Assembly: GCA_963575745.1 (NCBI GenBank)
Contig: CAUYUJ010015751.1
Location: 233,110-297,109 of the forward strand
From: Prorocentrum cordatum
Lineage: Eukaryota; Sar; Dinophyceae; Prorocentrales; Prorocentraceae
DNA: 64,000 nt
Direction: 5' to 3'
Shown here: positions 53,713 through 64,000 of the stretch, one piece after another
How positions within the stretch are numbered: position 1 is the first letter of the stretch
Layout: each line of letters opens with the position of its first letter
Notes under the pieces: model-generated
What the model saw: the letters and a program-made list of their open reading frames with translations, nothing else
The model's database searches: none
Told to the model about the DNA's origin: nothing
Made by a program: the position numbers and the translations under genes

Positions 53713-54075
53713 TTCATCCTGAATGGGGTAGTAACAGAAGGGGGGATTGCTGAGGTGCAGACGTGCGGCGACGAGAACCCGCCGCTGGAGTTCTTGGCGC
53801 ATCCCGACTGGAGGGCAGGGGTCCGGGCCTTCATTCAGAGAAGGGTTCAACCCCCTTGTTTGTGTGGGGGGGGTTCCTCGCCATCAGTTCATGTTAAGCT
53901 GGTAGCGAGGTCGAGGGCTGAATGGGCATGGGGTGCGCTTTTGCTTGGGAAGGCTGGGCAGCGAGGGCCGGGTCGGTCTCGGCCAGCCGACGTCATCGTT
54001 TGCCGAGGCGGGGGTTGGATGAGTCTGCCGAGGGCCAGCAGAAGCAACACTGGGTCCGTCGGGGACGCCATGTGA
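53698..54075 (+). CDS. Open frame of unknown significance
   Basis: ATG at 53698 opens MASKAFILNGVVTEGGIAEV… and continues about 125 codons. The first 60 residues (…GDENPPLEFLAHPDWRAGVRAF) look protein-like; the rest is GC-driven. Its start lies at the end of a dispersed repeat (53650-53712), which weakens the case. Confidence 0.2.
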   Translation: MASKAFILNGVVTEGGIAEVQTCGDENPPLEFLAHPDWRAGVRAFIQRRVQPPCLCGGGSSPSVHVKLVARSRAEWAWGALLLGKAGQRGPGRSRPADVIVCRGGGWMSLPRASRSNTGSVGDAM

Positions 54076-54591
54076 ACCTTTGCCTCCGTCCTCGCTCGGA
54101 TCAGCGGCAGCAGCAGCATTGGCATCAGCATCGTGTTAGTCTTCCTGCCTCGCAGTCGGCATCATCGTCGGCCCCCTCGCGCTGCAGTGCCGCTCTGCGC
54201 GAGGGAGCGCGGCGAGCTCCGCGCCCTCTCCCCCGCCTCGCGCCTCGGTCGAAGGGCAAGGGGCTGGCCTGCCCGCGCACGCGCGGAGTTCTGTGTGCAC
54301 CTGCTCTCGTCCCTCGGCGTCGCTTGGACGTGTGCAAATTTGTGGTTTCCTCGGCGAGGAGCTTCGAGGAGCGTCCTGGAGTGTCGAGCATCAAAATCGG
54401 GGGCGGCAAAGAGGGGGGGTGATGACTGGGGGGGTGGATATCATGGCGTGGGCCATGATGCTTCCCCAGATCTCATGGCCTCTCTTCTCATTTCATTACG
54501 TCCCTGGCCCCCCCTTTGGGTCGCGCGCACGCCGCCGGCCATGATCTGCACCCCCCCCTCTTGGACGCCCCCCTCTTGGCCGCTCCCGACA

Positions 54592-54655
54592 AACAAAACA
54601 CGCACGGAATCGAACAATGCACGGGGAATGGACGTCCGAGCCATGGCGAGATCCT
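54592..54655 (+). repeat. 60-bp dispersed repeat, copy 2
   Basis: See 53650-53712; the two copies are about 85% alike by eye. Confidence 0.7.
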
Positions 54656-54673
54656 CATCCTTCTCCTCTAGGC

Positions 54674-54873
54674 CTCCCAGATGGGGTCCGAGTAGATGGG
54701 GTCGCAGGCTCGCGCCGCGTCGCCGCTGCATCGCCAGTGCGGTTCGATGTGGAGCCTGGTCTTCTCCCGCGTGGACGTCGCCGATGCATCGCCGATGCGT
54801 CGCCGATACATCGGCGATGCATTGGCGACATGGCGCGATCCTTTGACCTCATCTACTCGGACCCCATCTAGGA
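54674..54873. mobile_element. Family F fold-back element, copy 2
   Basis: Left gatggggtccgagtagatgg then ggtcgcaggctcgcgcc; right ggcgcgatcctttgacctca then tctactcggaccccatc; centre of cgccgatgcatcgcc repeats. Confidence 0.75.
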
Positions 54874-54964
54874 GGCCTCTATCTCCCGCCCGGACCCCCC
54901 TGCTGGCCGCAGCGGCTGCAGCTGCGCGCTGCATGAGTTGCTCGGTCGTCCGTCCTGCCTGCTC

Positions 54965-55029
54965 GGGGGAAGTACGTCGACGCCGACGCCGACGCCGACG
55001 CCGTCGTCGTCGTCGCTGCTCATGGTGGT

Positions 55030-55077
<48 letters not shown>

Positions 55078-55095
55078 TTCGTCGTCGTCGGTATC
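54965..55095. repeat. gccgac / cgt microsatellite
   Basis: gccgacgccgacgccg then cgtcgtcgtc over about 130 bp. Confidence 0.9.
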
Positions 55096-55173
55096 GGTGC
55101 CGTCGTCGGGGCAGGGGCGCGCCCCCCGCCCGAGCCGAAGATCAGTCGCCCCTCCTACCCATACCTATGATTG

Positions 55174-55340
55174 AATCGGGGCTGTCCCTCTACAGGAGGA
55201 ATATTCCAAAGTAGTCAAAAATAGTTGGGGGCGAGCTGTTGATTGTGTTGTCTACTCTTTTGATCTTTTGGACAATGTTTCCTGGAAAGGGCGTAGGCCC
55301 AGGGTTCTCTTTTAGCTGTTTACCCCCGGACCTGACTTGA
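55174..55340 (+). mobile_element. Family A element, copy 11, decayed right end
   Basis: Left aatcggggctgtccctctac then aggaggaatattccaaagta. The right end is only weakly recognisable (ttacccccggacctgactt). Confidence 0.6.
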
Positions 55341-55344
55341 GGTG

Positions 55345-55930
55345 GGCCGGCGGAATTATTCCCCGATAAATATCGAGGTCGAGGTGGGCCGGCGGAATTA
55401 TTTTTGAGGATGTCCCTAGCGAAACGCTTGTTTTTCAGAATTTGTCGAGGATGTCTCAAGCGAAACGCTGGTTTTGCAGAGTTGGGGATATCTCGAGCGA
55501 AACGCTTGTTTTCAGAATTTGCTGAGGATGTCTCGAGCGAAACGCTGGTTTTGCAGAGCCGACCGCGACGCGGAAAAGCGCCCCGCGCGCAGGAATTCCG
55601 ATGGCGTCCCGCGCGCAGGAATTCCGAGGATGTCTCGACTAATTTGTTTGTTCTGCCAGGATGTCCTTGAATTTTGGCAGGATATCTCGAGCGAAATGCT
55701 TGCCTTTTATAATTTGTTGAAGACGTTTCGAGCGAAACGCTGGTTTTGCAAAATTGAGGGATGTCTCGAGCGGGCCTCGTGGGGGCCTCGTGGGGGTCTA
55801 GAATTCAGAGGATGTCTCAGGCGAAATGCTTGTTTTCACGTCCCGCTCGCAAGAAACCCGAGGATGTCTCGCACGTGCCGCGTCCCGCGCGCAGGAATTC
55901 TGGGGATGTTGGCGAGCGAAACGCTTGTCC
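55345..55930 (-). repeat. Third array sharing the gtttcgc…gacatcctc core, minus orientation
   Basis: gaggatgtctcgagcgaaac then gcttgttttcagaatttgct recurs 8-10 times at about 45-65 bp spacing. Reverse complemented it gives gtttcgctcgagacatcctc, the core of the arrays at 2.8 and 33.5 kb. A gaggtgggccggcggaatta direct repeat precedes it (55340, 55380). Confidence 0.8.
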
Positions 55931-55934
55931 CCAG

Positions 55935-56702
55935 CACGTTCCGTAGCGCGTCCCCTTGGCACGTCCCGCGGTGCGTCCCCATGGCACGTCTCTTGGCACG
56001 TCGCTTGGCGGGTCCCTTGAGACGTTCCGCGTCGCGTCCTCCTGGCATGTCCCCTTGTCAATTAGTTCTGGGGCAGCTACTATGTGTTCAGGCAGCTCGA
56101 GCTTAAGATCCAGATCAGTTCGGTCAGGACTCGGATGCAAAGGAGGACTCGATCCACGAGGCTATAGAGCACAATCGCGGCATGGCACATCGCAATTCAG
56201 CACGGCGCAGCACAGCACAGATTTCGGCACGGTACATCAAGATCGATACATCCAGCATTGCAACTTGGCACGTTCCTTGGCACGTTCCGTGGGGCGTCCC
56301 TTGGCGAGTCCCCCTGGCAAGTCGCGTGGCGCGTCCCCTGGCACATCCCGTGGCACATCCATTGGCACGTTCCGTAGCGCGTTCCCTTGGCACGTCCCGC
56401 GGTGCGACCCCATGGCACGTCTCCTGGCACGCCGCCTGGCGCCATCCCTTGGGACGTTTCGCGGCGCGTCCTCCTGGCATGTCCCCCTGTCCATTAGCTC
56501 TGGGGCAGCTACTATGTGTTCAGGCAGCTCGAGCTTAAGATCCAGATCAGTTCGGTCAGGACTCGGATGCAAAGGAGGACTCGATCCACGAGGCTATAGA
56601 GCACAATCGCGCCATGGCACATCGCAATTCAGCACGGTGCAGCACAGCACAGGCCTCGGCAGGGTACATCAAGATCGATACCTTCAGCATTGCATTTGCC
56701 CG
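55935..56702 (+). repeat. Tandem duplication, period 432 bp
   Basis: attagttctggggcagctac (56061) recurs at 56493, and flanking ggcacgtcccgcggtgcg, gatccagatcagttcggtca and gaggctatagagcacaatcg recur with the same offset. The first part of each copy is a ggcacgtcccttggcacgt minisatellite. The period is a multiple of three, so a repetitive frame stays open; I do not take it as a gene. Confidence 0.85.
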
Positions 56703-56800
56703 TCACCCAATCAGGTGTCTTTGAAAACGCTGCCATGTGTTACAGTTCTATATTCCTTTCCGGGTTCGTGGGTCGATCATGTTTTTGCCGTCAGAATTCC

Positions 56801-56826
56801 GCCTGTAGGAGGACACGCCCGACCTA
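56801..56826 (+). mobile_element. Family A, solo right end
   Basis: tccgcctgtaggaggacacg then cccgacc, with no left end upstream. Confidence 0.6.
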
Positions 56827-56829
56827 AAT

Positions 56830-57165
56830 TTGTGACGCCGTGCTGTTTGTTTTCCACCCTCGGCTTCCCCTGGGTTTGCTTTGTGTGCCCGCGGCGCCGG
56901 CGTGGCCCGCCCGCTGCCGGAGCGCGCGACGTGCGCTCGCCCTCGCCGTGGACCCACAGTGTCTCGGCCGAGCCATCTACAGGATAATAAAGTCGTGTTC
57001 CTGCTAAGTGGGCTTCTGTTCTGCTCAGTGGGCTCCCGATGTGCGTTATCCAGTTGCCAGCTCCGCCTCCTGCTGCTGGTCCTGTTTTTCCTCCCCGTCG
57101 TCCTCCATTTCCTCCTCCTCCATTTCCTCCTCCTGTCCTCCTCCCCTTCCTTCCTCTTTTCACGC
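56830..57165. other. No supported gene
   Basis: C/T-rich after 57050; otherwise nothing recognisable. Confidence 0.35.
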
Positions 57166-57167
57166 CC

Positions 57168-57265
57168 GACTACCACCTCCTCCTCCTAATTGCCTCCTTC
57201 TCACCCTCCTCCTCCTCCTCCTCCTCCTCCTCCTCCTCCTCCTCCTCCGCCTCCGCCTCCTCCTC
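57168..57265. repeat. CCT microsatellite
   Basis: cct/cgcct repeats, followed by ggccttcggcggc repeats to 57370. Confidence 0.85.
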
Positions 57266-57524
57266 CTCCTCTGCGTCGGCGGCCTTCAGCGGCCTTCGGC
57301 TGTCCTCGTTGACTTTCGGCAGCCTTCGGCGGCCCTCGGCGGCTTTCGGCGGCCCTCGACGGCTTTCGCCGACGGCGGCGACGACGACCGACGAACAAAA
57401 AATCCGCTCAACCTCGGTCTCCAGACCCCTCCGGGGGTCCATCCTGGCCAGCTTTTGAGCTGCGTCTCGCCGTGGCGACGAGAGCCGCCAGAAGCGTCCA
57501 AAGAAATTTCGACTGACGACGTCG

Positions 57525-58290
<766 letters not shown>

Positions 58291-58489
58291 GCGCGCGCGC
58301 GACGTGCGCGTGGTTTGCCACCGCCTCCCCCTTCCCCAGGGGTGGCTTGCCACCGCCTCCTCCTTCCCCAGGGTCGGGCGTCTCGGGCCGCTCCTGAGAG
58401 TCTCCTCTCGGAAGCTGGTGTGCTCTCCGAGGGGCCTCTTGAGGATTCCGCTCGCTTTGCGGAGTGCGCGCGCGGAACGTGCAAAGTAC

Positions 58490-58860
58490 GGGCGTGGTGG
58501 GCGTCCTGGAAGCCTCTTGGGGGCCTCCTGGGAGCGTATGTGTGGGGGGCTATGCGCCTCTTAAGGGGGCTTCTTGGAGGCCTCTCCAGGCCGCCTTGAG
58601 GTCCTCTTGGGGCCTTCCAGGATGCTCTGGGGGACCTATTGGGCCCTCTGGGGCCGTCTCGGGGCCCTTTGGGGCATTCGTGGACAGTCGGCAGCCCGTC
58701 TGGGCATTCGTGGACGGTCGTGGGGCAATCTTGGGGCCAGCTTGGAGGAATCTCGGAGGCCTCCAGGGCATTCGTGGACAGTCGGCAGCCCGGGAGCTCG
58801 AGGACTCCAAATTCCGTTGAAAACCTATTGAGAATTGATGGTTTAAGCCTTTGGAGGCCT
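58490..58860. repeat. Family L repeat (GGCCTCTTGG type), last copy
   Basis: gcctcttgggggcctcctgg ... ggcattcgtggacagtcggc (three times) ... core ggagctcgaggactccaaat. Confidence 0.7.
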
Positions 58861-58867
58861 TCCTGGA

Positions 58868-58927
58868 GGTCCTCCTCCTCCTCCTCCTCCTCCTCCTCCT
58901 CCTCCTCCTCCTCCTCCTCCTCCTCCT
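58868..58927. repeat. CCT microsatellite abutting a retrotransposon relic
   Basis: Pure cct, 60 bp. Confidence 0.9.
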
Positions 58928-60100
58928 GCGCCGCCTGCCAACATGCGGCGGCCCTTTCCGAAGGGTGCAGTGACTGTCAGAATGTCGTCAACGCGTGGGC
59001 TTCGCCTTGGAGTCAGCAGCTTTCGTATAGGAGAGTCCACGCTGGCATGTTTATTTGGACAGCCGGCTCTGCTATGGGACCGTTCCAGAAGGCGAAAGGT
59101 CACGTGACAGAGGAGGCTGCCTCCCAGGACCCGCGCCTGGCATGGTGCAAGTCTGGTAACGATTTGGCGGATCACCATGCTAAACTCGGCGCCCTGGCCC
59201 ATGAGCGGCCCAGCGTCGAGCACGAAGCTTGGCTCCAGCGAGCCACTGCTGTTTGCCGTGGAGTGTGCGTGCTGGCTGCCCGCGTTGTTGCCTGCCTGGC
59301 CACCGTGTGACCTTTTCTAGGGCCACGCGGGGCAAGCCCGCCCCCCGCCCGCCGCCGAGGGTGCGAGAACGCCATGAGTGGGCTTGGCGCGGGTCATGCT
59401 GGCAGTGCAAGCAGTGTCTGAGGGCGAGTAGGGCCTTGTGGCCACCCAGCAGCGAGCGCCCACAGACCCACAAACTTCTGGGGAGCCAGCTCCAGGAGCT
59501 GGGGCACACTTGTTTGTCGTTTGAAGTCTCTGCCGGTAGCAGGCTGGTGGTGTGTATTGCCTATAAATCGTTTGCGTCTGGAGGTTATGTACGCAACCTC
59601 CAACGGACATGTCTCGGCAAGCCCAGTTGCCTGAAGTCAGGTCGCTATTACTGGCAACGAACTCAGGCGGGCAAGCATCCCAAGCAGGAAGCCTGGCTGG
59701 ATGCGGAAACGCTCGCTGTGGCCCTTCTCTTTGTAGCGCCCTCCTCCTCCGCCGTGCCTGCTGCTAGGCCTGCACACGTTAGGGCAGTTGCTCCTCTTGC
59801 TAAGGAGCGCAGCGCTGCTCGACTCGAGGAAGCGGGGGGTGTCGTCGGAGAGTCGGCGGTCGGTCGTGTTCGTCGGAAGGGACTTGGTGGCCCGAGGCGG
59901 TGCACCGCCTCGTCCACCTCTGTCTTTCAGCCTCCCAGCGCCGCTTCGCAGGGCAGCGCTGGTGAGGTCAGTTTTGTTTCTCGGGACCCTGCGATCCGTG
60001 CAGCGTCCGAGGCCCGCGCATCTTGTGCGTACCTGCCCCCTGCACACTCCTTTCGAGGACTCTGTTGTGCAGGGACCCCCACTTACTTACTCCTCTGCCT
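58928..60100 (+). pseudogene. 3' end of a non-LTR retrotransposon (LINE): RNase H remnant and zinc-finger region
   Basis: The frame at 58928-59310 reads SDCQNVVNAW (Asp codon 58972-58974, fitting the third RNase H carboxylate), RRVHAGMFIW, KGHV (59095-59106) and GNDLADHHAKLGALAH (59155 on), the last catalytic Asp with the AKLGA signature of retrotransposon RNase H. The first Asp and Glu and all reverse transcriptase are missing, as in 5'-truncated LINE copies. After a stop at 59308 the next frame continues RERHEWAWRGSCWQCKQC … CLGKP, a tryptophan/cysteine zinc-finger-like tail typical of such elements, so a frameshift lies near 59290-59340. Another frame change occurs near 60070. It is dead. 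CCT tracts flank it on both sides (58868 and 60474). Confidence 0.65.
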
Positions 60101-60473
60101 CCCCCTCGGCATCGCTTGCACTTGTTCGGGCTAGGCACCGCTCGGAAAAGGCTTCTCTCGCTGAGGAGGCGATAGCCGAGGGGCTGTCGTCTGGCTCCTC
60201 AGACCGAGGAGGGGTGGCGGGTGCTTGGCTGCATCGCCGTTTTGGGCGTCCTGCCGTGCCTGTTTTCGGGCCTTTGCTTGCGTGCATAGGCCCTCGAGTG
60301 CCAGCGTTGCCATTTTCTTCCGCACCGTGCGGCGCTCTCGTTGGCCAGCCTGCAGTGCCCGCCCTGCAGGCTACATGCACCAGTCCTCGCCGGTGCCTGC
60401 AGCTCGCGGGTTTCCGCAGCTGCAGCAGGGGCTCCCATGACTGGGGGCAGAGGGTGCAGCGGCAACAAACAAA

Positions 60474-60546
60474 TCCTCCTCCTCCTCCTCCTCCTCCTCC
60501 TCCTCCTCCTCCTCCTCCTCCTCCTCCTCCTCCTCCCCCTCCGCTC
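60474..60546. repeat. CCT microsatellite
   Basis: Pure cct, about 70 bp. Confidence 0.9.
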
Positions 60547-60699
60547 CTCCTCCTCATCCTCCTTGTCCCCCCGGTCCTCCCTGAGACCCACCCCCCCAGG
60601 CATCAGACCTCACCTATGCCGCCAGGGGGGGGGGCGTCTGCAGCGGGTTCACTTCGTGTCCCTGGTGCGGCTTGCTTGGGGAGTTCGTTCCGGCGTCGC

Positions 60700-61090
60700 C
60701 GCTCTTCAGGTATGATGCGATACGGCTGTGATGTGGTATGCTGTTGCGGGGTTATGTTCGATGCTATGGTGCGTTGTGGTGTTTGTTGCTACCGCGTATT
60801 GCTCTACAGTGCTTTAGTGGTGCGTGATGCCATGCCTTGTTATGTCATGTTCTGTCATTGAACGCCATGCCGTTATCTGCTACGCTGAAGTAAGCCACGA
60901 ACTTGTATTTACATGTATGCGCTTCCCATGTTACGCTTTGCTACATCGCGCCATGCTATGCAACGTTTTGCGCTGCTCTGCAATTCAAGACTGTTGAACT
61001 GTGCCATGACATTCATTTTCGGCCGGACTCGGAGAACAATATGTCCGAAAAAGGAATTTGAGCCAAGAGTCGCCGCATCATGAGGCTCTG
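60700..61090. repeat. TG-rich degenerate words (tgatgcgatg, tgctatgg)
   Basis: Irregular gatgtggtatgctgttgc-type sequence; CA-rich counterparts lie at 63340-63720, consistent with an inverted arrangement. No gene. Confidence 0.5.
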
Positions 61091-61091
61091 G

Positions 61092-61465
61092 CGCACATGA
61101 TAGTTCTGCGAAGTCTGCCTGGTGCCCTTTCAACTCTTTCAGCCAACTGCAAAAGGGCACCGGTCCACCGGTGACCTCTCGTGTCTTCCAGCCGACTAGA
61201 AAAGGGCACCGGTCACATCCTTGCACTGGTACTTCTCTCAGGAGACTCGCATTGGAGGCCCAGAACATTTAAACCGACCGCGCCAGAAGTGGTTTCGAAA
61301 GCTCCGGATTTCCAGGGGAGGGGGAATGTTGCAGGGATGGCCGCGCCTGACCCAGCCTACAGGGGGTGATGCGTTGTGATGCGATGTGGTGTGCTTTTGC
61401 GTTTTTTTGTTCGATGCTACGGCGCGTTGTGCTGTGTTGTTCCGCCATGTAGGCCCAGACAAACA
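61092..61465 (+). repeat. Large inverted repeat, left arm
   Basis: cgcacatgatagttctgcga, gggcaccggtccaccggtga, aagggcaccggtcacatcct, tttcgaaagctccgg, gatgtggtgtgcttttgc occur in this order and are found reverse complemented, in reverse order, at 63640-64000. Confidence 0.85.
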
Positions 61466-61469
61466 CAAA

Positions 61470-62000
61470 ATGGGCATCGAGAAGAAACATGCTCTCTGTC
61501 ATCACCTGCCAGGCCGAGTACTCGTGACCTAGACGCGATTCAGGCTTAGATGTTGATCGTGATGCGCTGTATCATGATGTAAAGTGATACGCCGTCCAGC
61601 GCCATGCTGTGCTAGAGATGCGCCGCGCAACGGTGTGCTAATATATGCGTGCTGTTGTGCAACGTCATGCTGCGCTGTGTTGTGCCTTGCCTTGCTGTCA
61701 GATGATAAGACACGACGTCAAATGCTACGCAAGGCCTGCTTAGGCATACCATAACATGCAATGCTACGTCGCGCAAGCACGCGCCATGTTGTTTGCTGAT
61801 ATGCTGCGCTGATGTACCATCGCGCGGTATACGGTGTTATGGCATGTATCGGTATATCGCAAAGTGATGCACAATCTTAAAGGGTATGCCCTCTTAGAGG
61901 TCGCGGTTATACCTGAAAGGGGTGATCCGAGAAAGGACTCAGCAGTGAACGAACCTCTCCTTGAGAACCCTCTTTGAAGAGGTCTGCCCCCTACAGGGGG
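61470..62000. other. Inner spacer of the inverted repeat, no gene
   Basis: Continues the degenerate tgc/atgc vocabulary. gaagaaacatgctctctgtcatcacc (61481) has a loose direct parallel at 63208-63240. Confidence 0.4.
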
Positions 62001-62006
62001 TGGGCC

Positions 62007-63151
62007 GTAGTGCGGGTCTGGCCTGACCCGCACTACAGCGCCCCCCCCTTGGAGGCCTGGAACCTTCGCAACGATTTGCACAGGATTGATTTCGAACGAT
62101 CCGGGCCTTCGGGGGGTGGCGGTTGTAGTGCAGGTCAGGTCTGACCCGCACTACGGCCCCCCCCCCATGGAGGCCCCGAACTTTCGAAACGATTTCGCCA
62201 AGTTTGATTTTGAAGATTGCGGGCCTCCAGGGGGGGGGTGCTGTAGTGCGGGTCAAGCCTGACCCGCACTGCAGCACTTGCCCCCGGGGGCCCGGAACCT
62301 TCGAAACAATTTTGTTAAGATTGACGTTGAAAGTTCCGGGCCTCCGGGAGGGGGTGGGTGCTGTAGCGCGGCTCAAGTTTGACCCGCACTACAGCGCCCC
62401 CCCTGGATGCCTGGAGCCTTCGAAACAATTTCGTTCAGATTGAGTTGGGAGGTTCCGGGCCTCCAGAGGGGGAGGGGGCTGTAGTGCGGGCCAAGCCCGA
62501 CCCGCACTACAGCCCCCCCCCCGGGAGGCCCGGAGCCTTCGAAACAACTTCGTTAAGATTGATTTTGCCGTAGTGCGGGTCAGGTCTGACCCGCACTACA
62601 GGAGGGGGGTCTGCCCCCCTGAAGGCTCGCAGTCTTCGAAACAACGGGGGTGGAGCTGTAGTGCGGGTCACGCGTCACCCGCACTACAGCACCCCGCCCT
62701 GGAGGTCCGGAACCTTCGAAACGATTTCGTGAATATTGATATTGGAGGCTCCGGGCTTCCAGGGGGGGAGGCTGCAGTGCGGGTCAGTCCTGGCCCGCGC
62801 TACAACACCCCCCCGTGAAGGCCCAGAGCCTTCGAAACAATTTCGTTAGGATTGATGTTGAAGGTTCCGGGCCTCCAGAGGGGGGGGGTGCTGTAGTGCG
62901 GCTCAAGCTTGACCCGCACTACAGCACCCCCAATGCCTGGGTGCCCGAAACCATTGAGGGTTACTTTGATTTGATTTTGAAGGTTACGGCACTTCGGGGG
63001 AGGGGGCTGTGTGCGGGTCACGCGTGACCCGCGCTACAGCACACCCCCCTGGAGGCCCGGAACCTTCTAAACGATTTCGCCAAGATTGATTTTGAAGGTT
63101 CTGGGCCTCCGGGGGGTGCTGCAGTGCGGGTCAGGCATGGCCCGCGCTACA
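62007..63151. repeat. Array of about 11 hairpins, spacing 90-120 bp
   Basis: Each hairpin is gtagtgcgggtca + 4 bases + tgacccgcactac (e.g. 62007, 62124, 62243, 62363, 62481, 62569, 62658, 62773, 62893, 63011, 63121). The spacer between hairpins is itself inverted: cctggaggcccggaaccttc ... gaaggttccgggcctccagg, with G and C runs at the boundaries. A diverged 12th hairpin lies at 63728-63760. Confidence 0.9.
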
Positions 63152-63159
63152 GGGGAGGT

Positions 63160-63640
63160 CCCTGCGTGCCCCCCTGTAGGGGGCTGATCACTTCAGAGAG
63201 CTGTCAAGAAGAGACATGCTCACCACGGTACTCTGTCATATTACCCAAATTTCCCAAGGGGGGGGCCTGGGAGGGTAGACGCATTAAGAAACACCCATCC
63301 AAAGGAACATTTACTTTTGGTGGCAATCTCTTCGAATAGCACACGGGAAGTCACGATATACTAATACAGCGCATGGGACATGATAATTTTCTATATATCA
63401 CAGCGCAGCTCAGCAGCATCGAACTACAACTCAACGCACAATGTGGCGTGGCTTATAAAAATGTAGCATCGCACCGATTGGCTTTAGCCTTGCCAAAACA
63501 TGGGACTGCATACGTTTAGTTTTCAGTCACCATTTCGCTGCTTGCCCCAGCGTAGCCAATATCACCGCATGGCGTTACATGGCAAAACGCATCATAGCAT
63601 GGCATTGCGTCACATATCACTGCAGCACCAGGGAGCAATG
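63160..63640. other. CA-rich inner spacer, no gene
   Basis: catagcatggcattgcgtca and similar words mirror the TG-rich 61370-61880 stretch. Confidence 0.45.
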
Positions 63641-64000
63641 CACATGACGGAACATTACACCACAACGCGCCTTGGATTCTAACAAAATACTGCAAAAGCA
63701 CACCACATCGCATCTCAGCACAACACCCCCTGTAGGCTGGGTCAGGCGCGACCCGCCCTACAACATTCCCCCTCCCCTGATAATCCGGAGCTTTCGAAAC
63801 CAGTTCTGGCGCGGTCGTTTTGAATGTTCCGGGCCTCCAAGGCGAGTCTGCTGAGAGCAGTATCAGTGCAAGGATGTGACCGGTGCCCTTTTCTAGTCGG
63901 TTGGAAGATACGAGAGGTCACCGGTGGACCGGTGCCTTTTTGCAATTGGCTGAAAGAGTTGAAAGGGCACCAGGCAGACTTCGCAGAACTATCATGTGCG
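63640..64000 (-). repeat. Large inverted repeat, right arm (runs off the window)
   Basis: gcaaaagcacaccacatcgc, ccggagctttcgaaacc, aggatgtgaccggtgccctt, tcaccggtggaccggtgcc, cgcagaactatcatgtgcg: reverse complement of the left arm with scattered differences. Confidence 0.85.

Noticed and set aside
55956-56987. 343-codon frame over the 432-bp duplication
   Set aside because: Openness follows from a period divisible by three; the peptide is a repeat of GTSxGT-type sequence without a domain.
62007-63151. Hairpin array as a CRISPR or as an attachment/integron array
   Set aside because: The spacers are themselves homologous and palindromic, not unique; no integrase or cas genes; eukaryotic context.
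63552-63570. cgtagccaatatcacc as a spliced-leader relic
   Set aside because: Only the cgtagcca start matches DinoSL; the diagnostic ttttggctcaag end is missing.

Overview
The window looks like nuclear DNA of a dinoflagellate. The main evidence is at 46452-46488: a 22-base match (two transitions) to the dinoflagellate spliced leader (DinoSL) followed by a second, 5'-truncated leader, just upstream of a tandem gene array. This is the known signature of mRNA that was trans-spliced, reverse transcribed and reinserted twice. Supporting evidence: very low gene density, GC-rich sequence packed with micro- and minisatellites, several fold-back repeat families, and a LINE-like tail. I cannot fix the genus; a Prorocentrum-like genome would fit. 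One 100-base assembly gap lies at 41401-41500.

Layout. 0-9 kb: minisatellites, a 64-bp tandem array (2.8-3.75 kb) and the first copies of a short inverted-repeat element (family A). 9-13 kb: fold-back elements and one frameshifted coding relic. 13-25 kb: GGA/CCT tracts and two arrays of one 90-bp repeat in opposite orientation. 25.2-26.8 kb: a broken gene with a PAM2-like motif and a glycine-rich repeat domain. 27-42 kb: dispersed fold-back elements, GGCCTCTTGG-type repeats and TTG arrays. 43.2-44.3 kb: the only intact unique gene, a predicted two-membrane-segment protein. 46.0-52.3 kb: a telomere-like block, the double spliced-leader relic, then seven tandem glutathione S-transferase (GST) units. 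55-58 kb: more arrays and CGA microsatellites. 58.9-60.1 kb: the 3' end of a non-LTR retrotransposon (RNase H plus zinc-finger region). 61.1-64 kb: a large inverted repeat enclosing about eleven perfect or near-perfect hairpins; its right arm runs off the window.

The genes do not form a pathway. The common theme is RNA-mediated and tandem copying: leader-tagged GST copies, a truncated LINE and many hairpin elements. The strongest puzzle is the GST array. Five of seven units have TAG at the codon where the last unit has CAG, yet sequence after the TAG stays conserved, and in units 2 and 3 the frame stays open.
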